The notes under the pieces were generated by a model. The model ran no database searches, was not told the origin of the DNA, and worked only from the letters and a program-made list of their open reading frames with translations. A DNA stretch of 64,000 nt from Selaginella moellendorffii. Its lineage: Eukaryota; Streptophyta; Lycopodiopsida; Selaginellales; Selaginellaceae. The translations under genes and the position numbers were made by a program. This document shows positions 50,396 to 60,106 of this stretch, one piece after another; the stretch's first letter is position 1; every line of letters starts with the position of its first letter. Location: assembly GCF_000143415.4 (NCBI RefSeq), contig NW_003314289.1, positions 153,109 to 217,108 on the forward strand. The letters run 5' to 3'.

Positions 50396-50950
50396 TCAGT
50401 TTCTCGGAGGACAAGGAGCAAAACTACGCTTTTGAAAATCACTGCTTACCTGAATGTTCCTATTACTCTGTAGAAATGTGGCTCATCTCGTCAAGATCCG
50501 CAGAGATGTATCATATGCATGCATTCAGTGAAAGACAAAAGGAATACTGCTCGCGTGAGTGGCATACCCAAGACAATAGAATGCTACTACCAAGCATGAC
50601 AATGCCGAACAATAAAAAACAAGCACCATTTCTCCAGGCTCCAGCGCGTCAGCAATCTGCTTCTTTATGAGCCCGATATCTCGAGGGGAAATGTCGTGCT
50701 CGGAAACTTCTTTAACTTTTCTCGTGAGGCGTTCAAAGTGTCTACCTTTGCACTGCGTCCTGGAAGAAAGGAGGGAAAAAGGAAATCAAAGCCAGGAGAA
50801 AGACTTTCTCACATACCAGAGCCTCGAACTTGGTCGTGTCCACATAATGGCCCATCGTAGTATCTCTTCTCGCTCGCATTTAAGTTGAATGGCTCCATCT
50901 TAGCTCAAACAGGTTACAAGGAAAGGATCGCATCGAAGCTCTGCCGTTCT
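50396..50950 (-). repeat. Repeat block 'Yb', copy 3 (inverted)
   Basis: Reverse-complement match to 37,130-37,650 with small deletions, including the loss of about 10 bp in the second exon-like part near 50,750. It lies between K3 and the broken X copy E, in the same relative order as on the left side. Confidence 0.8.
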
Positions 50951-51009
50951 AAGCATGCGTGCACTACGCAGGCAACCATCTAAGCATCGCCTCAGAGAGA
51001 GAAATCACT

Positions 51010-51740
51010 CCATTGAACTAGCTGATATTACATTAATGACGTGGCGGAAACGAGCTTTGAAGTGCTGGTATTGGAATCTCCTCTCTTTTGAGCTGCTTCC
51101 TTGAGAAGGCCTCGGTGTGAAGGTAGCGGGTGCATTTATAGTTGATAGTGGAAAGGACGCGGCCTTCAATCTTGGGCTGCTCTTTCGGAACCGCCACGGG
51201 ATGCCCAACGTACTGTCTGTAAGCGCGCCACATCGCTATGTCCGGTGGCTTTGCGAGATCATAGTCCTCTGGCCGCATGTTCATCAGCCATGCCTTTTCC
51301 ATTTGGCTGGAGAACACCCTGCATCACAAAAAGAAATCATGCAAAGATTTTAATGTGTGTTAGAGAATGGATGCTAGTACCACATGTCTACCATAGTGCA
51401 GGCCCTCACAGCTTTCTCCACGAAGGACGGAGTGCGCTACATGCAGAAACCATTTGCTAGAACCTGGCAAGAAAGAAAGGAATAAAAGTTTGCACACACA
51501 AACATGTACATACCTCCTCCTCCTCTTGCGTGCTAGAATCGTGTCTCCCAAGACGGCCATCTAGTCCAACAAAACTCTTGAACATATATAACTCTGGAGA
51601 GGCACAAAACTTACACGTCAACTTGTGGTCGTAATAAGCCAGATGCGAGCGTGCTGCGTGCAAGTCGAGATGGCATGGTAGTGCGGCAACACGGACAGCG
51701 ATGGCCTCTCGAGGGTGAGCGATCGCAGGAGTTTGTTGTT
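51010..51740 (-). pseudogene. Gene X copy E, 3' half only
   Basis: Contains exon 7 (AWLMNMRPEDYDLAKPPD, about 51,060-51,316), exon 6, exon 5 (with TQEEEE) and the 3' part of exon 4, which has an internal deletion. The similarity stops abruptly at about 51,740 (ggagtttgttgtt). Exons 1-3 are missing. The exon 7 end is replaced by a different tail shared in part with copy A. Confidence 0.83.
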
Positions 51741-52466
51741 CTCTCAATACCACTACAGTGGAAATAGGAATGAACACTTTGACTTATAAGCTGAGAAATT
51801 GATAATAGATTTTGAATTAAGCTAAGTAGAAATAAAACACCTCTTAACTCCATATTAAAACTCTCAAAATAAATAGATCCACAAGCAATAATATATAAAG
51901 TCTCACCTCTAAGAAACTCTTATTTTCTGAAAGAAAGCCTTATTTGTTGTCATCTTAGTGCTATAGCTGTTGTAACATATAACCTTTGTGCCAGCCTGAA
52001 TTAGTTGCGGAATCCGAAATATCTAAGTATGGACAGTTTCCACAAGGATACGCAAGCACCACACGAAGGAAGAAAAAAGCAAAGCTTGTCATACCCCGTC
52101 AGCCATAGTAATTCTTGGCATTTGCTACAATATCATGTCCAGACAGCGGGACATTACTCGTCTTGGTGTCTTACAATTGAAGAATTCTTACTCACAGGGC
52201 ACATTACTTCCAAATCGCTGGAAGAAGAGAAACCCCATCTCCCATTGCCTCGATGCTGTCGTTACCTCAGTATGCTCTCATCTTCATGCGAAATCCACCA
52301 GAGCGAAAGAGGAAGAATGAATACTTCCACCTCCAGGGAAGCTTACACGGAGCTCACAAGTGCTGGTACTGAAACGTCGAGTGCTGGTACTGGAATCGTA
52401 ATGGCGATTGAATCCCACCACGTCTTTCACTTCGTCAAACGCAGGATCGTCCACTTTTAAGAGCAT
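51741..52466. other. Non-coding segment between X copies E and D
   Basis: About 720 bp. The first 250 bp are AT-rich without homology elsewhere in the window. An open frame at 52,005-52,460 (151 codons, plus strand) has no recognisable domain and probably arises by chance. A short direct repeat, gtgctggtactg, occurs at about 52,360 and 52,381. Confidence 0.5.
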
Positions 52467-52574
52467 GAATACACCCGGTTCTTGGCCAAGGAGACAGAGT
52501 CGAAGCACAGCAGGGATCATCTCTTTCCACTGGCAATCGAGAAATTCTCAAGGGAGGACCTCATAAAGAGAGGA
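52467..52574 (+). pseudogene. Inverted end of gene X copy D
   Basis: On the plus strand this reads EYTRFLAKETESKHS then DHLFPLAIEKFS, homologous to the last part of exon 7 of the intact copies (EYTRYLGWETKSKHSEDGLF). Copy D itself is on the minus strand and breaks off at the matching point (about 52,576). About 108 bp have therefore been inverted in place. Confidence 0.8.
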
Positions 52575-54100
52575 CATAGTTGATAGTGCAAAGGACGAGG
52601 CCTCGAATCCTTCGCTGCTCTCTAAGAACCACCACGGGATGCCCAAGGTACTGTTTATAAGCACGCCACATCGCCGTATCCGGTCCATGCCTCTTTCTTT
52701 TCGTTGGGGTACACCATGACAACAACCAATGCCAGGATTTAAATCTGTGTGTTGAAGAATGGAAGCTATTACCACATTGCTTCAACAGTGCAGTCCCTCA
52801 CAGCTTTCTCCATGAAGGACGGAGTGCGCTCCTTGCAGAAACCATTTGCTAGAACCTGACAAGAAGAAAAGAATCAAAGTTTGTACACACAAACAAGTAT
52901 ATACGTCCTCCTCCTCCTGCGTGCTAGAATCCTGTGTCCCAAGCCGGTCATCTGGTCCAAGAAAACTCTTTAGAAAGAGAACACATATAACTCTGGAGAG
53001 GCACCACTTACACGTCAAGTCGTGGTCATAATAGATTCGGAGGTCGTAGCGTCCACGCCAGATGCGAGCGTGCTGCGTGCAAGCCGAGATGACATGGTAG
53101 TGCGGCAATACAGCCAGCGGCGGCCTCTCGAGAGCAAGCGATCGCAGGAGCTTGTTGTTGTGGATCCCTTCAAGCAGCAACATTAATTCCTTGATACGCA
53201 AAGGGGCAGAGTCGGCGGCGTCCACTGGAACACACGAGTCAGGCAAGATGAATGGATGTCCCGCAAGCTGCGAGTAAGCCAGTTTTGCTTGGTCTTCTCG
53301 AGCGTGGTCCCATCAATGGTTACGTTGGTGAGATCGACCAATCAACGAGATTTTAATGTTATCAGCTACAAGCTCTATCATTCTATCATTCGCGCTGGGA
53401 ACTCAAGGTTAGTTACTCACCAGATTGTCCACTGGGAGAGAACCGAAGCATATCACAACTTTGGACACCAAGTCCAGTAGCTTTGGCACTTCCCCCATAA
53501 ACGTGGTACTCAAAGGGGAGATTTTGATGCTCCACTGCTCCCTCTCTTCCTCTATGCAACGCCCTGCAGCTGTTGTCAACAAGAGAATAAAAAAGACTTT
53601 TCACATCTATATTCCCCATTGGAAAAGGTTCGCCAGCAAGAGATCCGTCCCAATAACGTTGCGCGCCACCTCTTTGGAACTCACTGTACGTAATGAAACG
53701 AGAAAACTTTAGCCTCAATACAAACCTTTGGTGTTCCTGTCCTCGCAAAACTCGCTCCACAAGGGCTCCAGGTGCTCCGTCACCTCCTCGTCTTGCTTCC
53801 ATGAGGCAAGGCTTGTAAGTCCAGTCCGCGAGAGCAGCACCCGGCGAGCGAAATCAACCATGCAGTCCATCTGCGCTCGCGCGTCATCCCAGCCCAGCGT
53901 TGCAGCACAAGCACTCCTCTCCGCATCTGACAGGCGGGCAATGTAGCAGAGTGCCAGCACCAGGAACAGCGTCTCGTCCGGATCAGAGGGACGCCATCTC
54001 GCAAGCATGGCATCTAAGCATGCGCTTTCGTGCTCGTCCAGCACCGCTGCCTCCTTCTCATGCGGCCGAGCTGCTCTAGAGACACTGCCTGAGCATAATC
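52549..54100 (-). pseudogene. Gene X copy D, diverged and broken
   Basis: This is the copy directly downstream of the intact receptor kinase. Exon 1 (ETLFLVLALCYIARLSDAER), exon 3, exon 4 (LLEGIHNNKLLRSLALERPP), exon 5 (TQEEEDV) and part of exon 7 are recognisable. The N-terminus is truncated and shifted around 54,060-54,090, where AMSKFVAKAARAHE is expected. The KPPDTAMWRAYRQY segment is partly deleted, and the end of exon 7 is inverted. A product from MLDEHESACLDAM is possible but would lack the N-terminal third. Confidence 0.78.
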
Positions 54101-54673
54101 AATATCTTGCCTTGTAATGGTCATGACAAATTCTAACCCTTCAAGATCTCGGTGGACACACATGGCCCGAGCGGAGAAAAAGTAGCTGAGAGATTCCTAC
54201 GAAAAGCAGAAAACTTGGAAACACTGCCAAACTTTTTAGGTTCTTACCGAAGAGAATTTTTTTTAGGGTTAAAAAGGGTATTAAATTAATGGCGGAAGTC
54301 TAACAAATGGAATTATTTAATCAAGTGATTAAATTCAAGGAGCCTAATACTCTAGTCAAATGAAATATGTTACAAAAAAACGAGAGACAACTCACTACCA
54401 TCATCTTGCCTGGCGTCCGCACAATCAAATCACTCTCGAGAGCTTGTTTCCCGAGCCAGGAACTCAAGCTCGCCATCTTCCCTTCTTTTGCTCCCTGTGA
54501 TCTCGCTATCCTTCAGCAGTAAACACTTTCAGCAAGAACATCCAAGTCGATGAGAAGCCGAGCTCGAAACCACCATCTCGAGCAAGAATCCGACTAGCCT
54601 GTGTAAATCAATGATCAATCTTCCATCCCTTCCATCTCCGCCACCACCACCACCACCACCGCTCCCTCTAAAA
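54101..54673. other. Spacer between kinase and gene X copy D
   Basis: Contains the kinase 3' flank (54,400-54,673), whose segments recur near every kinase fragment: ttcccgagccaggaactcaag, gccgagctcgaaacc and a ccaccaccacc run near 54,640. A T-run precedes an AT-rich stretch at 54,250-54,370. This flank is the reference for identifying duplicated units. Confidence 0.65.
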
Positions 54674-57649
54674 CTATAGCAGCCAAATGTCACTATGGTC
54701 GTTCCTGTTAGCATCGTCCCGCTTGTACCGCAGTAGCGCCGACTCACTCACTGTCCCATTGTCCGCGTTTCTCACTCGGTACCACGGACGCTTCGGTTTG
54801 ATCGATGTCGCCGCAGTGGGAGCTGACGCGCATTGCTGCTGCTGGCTCGCGAAAGTCCCCACGATGAAACTCTCCGAGTTTGACAGTGCCTGCTGCCTCC
54901 CTGCCCGATCTCCACCAAACGTCCCGGAGTCGTAGTCTATGCTGATGAACGAGTCACTCTCTCGGCAGTGCCTCGCCGCCCCGCTGATTCTCTCGTCGTC
55001 ACCACCACCACCGTTTGCGTACGTTCCACCACCGCCGACGAAAGGATTCCTCGACTTTACGTCCTGCTGCTGGCTTTCCCTGTGCATGCTGCCATTGCCG
55101 GACATGATACCGTCGCTGGCGTCCGAGTCGTTGTACACCAGCTTCAACGCCTGGACAACTTCTCCCATGAGAGGCCTGTGAGAGACGTCCGGCTGGACGC
55201 ACATCGAGGCGATCGCTGCCACCCTGACGAGGTTGTCGAATGGAACGTTGTTCAGAGCCGGGTCGACGAGGATCTCCAGTCCCTCCTTGCTGTTGAGCAG
55301 CGGCCTTGCCCATGTCACTAGATTTTCTTGACCGGGTGGCTGGGACATGTCGACCGGCTTTCTGCCCGACAGTAGCTCGAGTAGCACAACCCCGTAGCTG
55401 TAGACATCGCTCTTCACCAAAAGATGTCCGGTCATTGCGTACTCTGGAGCGACGTAACTGCGCCAGAAAACCAGAGATCAGTTTCTCAGAGGACAAGAGA
55501 AAACTACGCTGTTGAAAACCAGAGCTTACCCGAATGTTCCCATCACTCGGGTAGAAATGTGGGTGCTCATCTCGTCAGAGGCCGCTTTTGCGAGCCCAAA
55601 ATCCGACACTTTGGGAGTGAAATCCTCTTCTAGCAGTATGTTGCTGGCTTTGAAGTCCCTATGTATCACTCTGGGATTTGAATCCTCGTGAAGGTAAGCC
55701 AGACCGCGTGCTGCACCGAGAGCTATCTTCAAACGGGTTTCCCAATCCAAAGGTGAAGTTTCTTGATCAATGCCTGCAGTCATAGATAAACGCTAACAAC
55801 GATGAAGTAGCTTGCACGTACCATGAAGGTGGGATTCAACACTTCCATTTGAAATGAGCTCGAAAACCAAGCATCGTGTGTGTTCTTCGATGCAAATGCC
55901 CAAAAGCTTCACCAGATTACGATGGTGAAGGCGGCTCAGCATTTCCACCTCCGCTGCAAACTCACGGCCGCCCTGGTGATCATCTCTAGTCAAAACTTTG
56001 ACAGCAACTCTTGTGTTGTCGTCTAGAATGCCATGATAAACTCGACCGAAACCTCCCTCTCCAATAATATTCTGCGTCTTGAACCCGTTGGTTGCCCGTT
56101 CTATCTCCAGTAGAGTAAATGTCTTTGCCGAGCCGGTATAAGGCGTGAAGCTCGACGCATAAGAGATTGATGTGGAGCTGGCCATGCTGCTAGAGAGCAT
56201 GGATCCTCCACCTGAAACAAACGACTTTGTCAGTAAAAGATGCTTAGTAAACGAGCAGAATACCTGACTTCTTCGTCACAGACGAGCCAGGCAGCATGGG
56301 TTCAACCATCATAGGTTGCTTGGCATGTTTGCAGCGCCATGCAAACCACACCGCTACTAGGCATATAACGGCAAGCAAAGCAGTCAACACCACAACGGCT
56401 ATGGTTCCAGTGCCGGGCCTTGACCTCCTCTTCTTTACATTGACACTGAGTGGTTGTTCGTAAGGACTTTTAGAGCTTGTAGGTCCTCCCGCATTGCTAC
56501 CGGGCGAAGGAGGGGACGGAGGCAAGCCTGATCATGAGACCAACTTAACATAAAGCATAAAGCAACATTTCAAAAAGAGATTTTACCTGGATATCGAACA
56601 TAAAGGACGCTGTAGCTTCCAAACCGGTCCTCACTAATGCCAACCTCGTGATTCCAAAACTTATGAGCTGTTCGCAAAGCAGTCGCATTGTCAAAGGCAG
56701 CTCCCAAAGGAACTAATTCTGCTTTAACTTCTGTTTCGTCCATGTTATTTTCCACTGTGTTCGCACCCAGAATTCGCACCTGGCTTTGCGAAAACGACGT
56801 CCCTGCCGCCAATTCTGAAGCCAACTCTGACACTTGCGGGAAAAACACATAAGGCGGCACTCCAAGCTGAAGGCTCACCAGCATTGGAATAACACAGCCG
56901 CATGGTTCACCAGCAGTTGAAGTGAATGGATCTGTGCATCGTTCGTGACAGTCTGTGACAAAAAGAAAACGTATTTTGATCGACCTGGGGACATCTAAAA
57001 GCGCGTGTTACCCGTGGACGGTGCTGGCAACGAAGGAATAATACCAGGTGGAGGCATTGGAGAAACGGACGGGCCTGGGCCTAGAAGAAAGAACAAACAA
57101 AAAAGAGTGCTGAAGCTTGAAAATGGAGGTGATCGTTGTTACCTGGAGTTGGCGCCTGGATGTGGACATGACGCCGATGGTGTGGCGATTGTGCTGGAAC
57201 CACTCCCCCGTGACCTCGATGTGTTGGTGCGGGAGCGTGATCGTGACGATGATGGCGATGGTGATGGTGCCCAGTGGTTGGAGCCGAGGCAATGCTTACT
57301 TGGTAGGATGGAGAGTGCTGCCCAGAAAGGAGAAACCGCCGGAAGTGAGTCTTCTCGGTTTGATCAGTAGCGCTGCGCAAACCCATATCATCAAAATGCT
57401 CGCAAGAGAAGATCGAGAAGTAGAAAACCAACTTACCGTCTTCCCAAGCCCTCGATTTCGCTCTCCCCAATTAGAACTCCTGGCACCAAACAACCACCAC
57501 ATAAATTCCTACTCGTTTAAACAACGCACCAGAAGAATAGAAGGAAAAAAAAAAAAACCAAAGAGAGAAAACGAGAACTTACCTTGAGAAGCGGCAATGT
57601 AGAGAGCGCTCAAGCTCAGCACCACTAGCACGGCATTCCCAAAACTCAT
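54674..57649 (-). CDS. ALE2-like receptor-like protein kinase
   Basis: Multi-exon gene starting at 57,649 with a signal peptide ([18 protein letters not shown]). A His/Pro-rich segment follows ([20 protein letters not shown]), then [13 protein letters not shown], and an ectodomain of the ALE2 type: [62 protein letters not shown] and [10 protein letters not shown]. The membrane helix is [20 protein letters not shown]. The kinase domain is complete: [31 protein letters not shown] (RD type), VSDFGLA, YVAPEYA and [16 protein letters not shown]. The tail is Ser/Gly-rich. Arabidopsis ALE2 acts in epidermal and cuticle formation, and a similar surface-signalling role here is only an inference. Its 3' part is the source of fragments K1-K3 and the piece at 30.2 kb. 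Confidence 0.92.
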
Positions 57650-58580
57650 GGCTAGATGTGCCATTCACTGCTCGCTCCCCATTCCTCCACTCTTGCTGCT
57701 CGCTTCCTCCTACATTATCCTCTCCGGCGGCCGTGGAGCGACCCTCCCCACAGGAGAGCCGCCTTCCCAGACCTAAAACCAGCTCCACCGCAAATCGCTG
57801 AGAAATCGCGCTGCCGCATGCCACTACTCCAAAATATTCCCCCTATTTCGTGCAATGCCAGCAGGAAATCCCTTCCCCGGGCGCATCACAAGCTCGGCCT
57901 CGCCCCGGAGCGAGAGAATCCCTGCAATCCCTGCCTGGGCTCCATTCCGGAATCCTCCACGGCCGAAATCCAGCAATCCCTGCCTCTAGCAATGCGCGCC
58001 TGGGCGAGAATGCGGCATCGCGACCTGGAAATCTCGCCTCTCCGCGCCGCTGCTCCAAAGCGCCATCGCTGTCGCCTTCTTCACAATCAATGCCCCTCAA
58101 CTCTGCGAGAGAAGGGAAGTGAGGAAAATAAAAATATACCTTTAAGACCACCTCGCTGGTAAAAGAGAGCGCCCGGCAATTTGGCCGGTCAAAAAAAGCA
58201 ATGGGAGTAATGGCCAGTGGCCACGCCCGCTCACATGGGCCACACTGGACAAAGCGTATGCCCGTTGGGCAGAAACACTAACCGCACTGACGGCGTCAAG
58301 TCCCCGTGTACGAACGAAGAGTACAATTGTTTAGCTGGAAATGACGGTGCAACGCTGACGGACGTAATAGCGGATAAAGGCTCTGACCTCTGGGCAAAAG
58401 TGGGCAATTTTGTGCGCGTAATGCTTGGCCAGTGGCAAAGCAACAAGTGGCCACCAAGCTTAACAGTTGTTAGGTGTGATAGTAATTAAGTAAAATCCTT
58501 TTAGTTAGTGGGAATCTCTTTGAATGGCATTTTTCTCTCTTTTATTTTGAGTTTTTGGAGCATGAAGTGGCCATGTTTCT
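57650..58580. promoter_or_regulatory. Upstream region of the receptor kinase
   Basis: GC-richer until about 58,100. It presumably includes the kinase promoter and leader. A 168-codon plus-strand frame (57,656-58,162) and a 90-codon frame (58,217-58,489) have no recognisable similarity. The motif tggccagtggc occurs near 58,210 and 58,427. I see no supported gene. Confidence 0.45.
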
Positions 58581-60106
58581 TTTATAGCCTTGAAGAAGAC
58601 GAAGAACTGATTGCTTGATATTGGTCTTTGCATTGGAGGGGATGAACAAAGGTGTTTCCAAGGTCAAAAGTCTTGGTTGCCTTGAGAGAACTTAAACCCA
58701 CATATTTTCTCTCTCTTTGCAATGTACCATCTTGGGGGTTGGAGCTAAGACTTGGATGAATGATCAAACTACTTACTACTTGCATGGTCAGTTTCCATTG
58801 AAGACTGTGAAGGACGAAGCCAACAAACAAGAAAAAATCAAAATAAAAAAGGAGGAGGAAGAAATAGAGTCTTTTTGGTTCTTCACTTTTCAATGTAAAG
58901 GGTTTTGGTTCCTTCTTTTTGACTGTGATGTTTTTGGCCTGTAGAGCCTGGAACAAAAGACAACAATATCTATCCTGCACAAGTTATTCTCTTTTGGTTG
59001 GTTAGTGTATTGCTAGCTCGCTTAATTTAATTACATTCATAAAAAATTTCTAAACAAAGCCATCTGTGGTTATTGTGTTCAAGTAACTTCAAATATAGTT
59101 TTTCTAGAATTATTTTCTCATCAAAGCTATTAACTGAGTCTTGCATTGCTCACATACTAAAACAATTACTGTTTGTGACCTTATATATTTTCTTACAAGA
59201 GTTGAACATCCAGAACAGTTTTGATAACTTTCGAAACAAATATATTTGAAGTCTTTATGCTGTTCAAAAATTAGTATTTAAGTATTTAATGTGACAGCAT
59301 TAAGAGTACAACTAAATTTGGTCATATATATATATATATAGGTTTTTGAGAAATCTTTTTGATAGGTTAAAAGTCACATCATTTGTTAAAATGTTTGACT
59401 TAAGTATCTTTATCTGTAGATGTTAACCTATTTTCAGAACAAAGCTCATGAAAACATTTTTCCTGATTTGTTTTGTCCAATTAGTTGCTCATCAAATACC
59501 TTCAACCATGTGCTTTGGGAGTTCCTATCACATAATGAAATTGCAAGCATCATATCTGTTTCAGAAGTGTGTATAGAATGTTTTACACAATACATGACGC
59601 ATTATCAATGGACCATCACATAGTTGATTGCTCCTTTTTTATTCACAATGTTCAGCAAGGTGATAGAGGCTCAGCATCACCTTCTCCTAATCAAGGAACA
59701 TCAATTACAGGGATTGAAGCTCAAGCCACCTTTAACTTATTACTTTACAAAAGCACACAGGATATTTACAGAGCAGTAGTAAATATTTGAGTGGAATGTT
59801 CGTGTTAGAGTACTGTGTGATCTATGTTCCAAGTCCACCTAGTCCTCCAAGTCATCAAATTCTTTCTTGGAATAGTAATTCTATATGTTTGAAACAATGT
59901 TATTTATGTGGTTGGCCTCATTTCAGTGGTGACAAACTGTATTCCCCAGATGGGCTTGTAATGCTAATTCTAAACAGCAATGACAACCTTCCCCTTTACA
60001 AAGTTTTCATTCAAGACTTCCAAACACGTTTTCAAACACAAGTGGTAATTTTAGGGAGCTACAGTTAATCTCTGGCTACTAGTTTCAATAACCATGGTGT
60101 TTATTA
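58581..60106. other. Intergenic region
   Basis: About 1.5 kb of AT-rich DNA with an (AT)n run at 59,323-59,340. Several short frames (59,420-60,068, plus strand) show no similarity to known proteins. Nothing can be assigned. Confidence 0.6.

Noticed and set aside
55306-55515. Plus-strand frames across the kinase C-lobe and tail (54,687-55,633)
   Set aside because: Antisense of a complete kinase domain with all catalytic motifs on the minus strand.
58210-58480. Repeated tggccagtggc motif suggesting a small repeat array
   Set aside because: Only two or three irregularly spaced occurrences. No unit length or flank is shared, so it is not an array.
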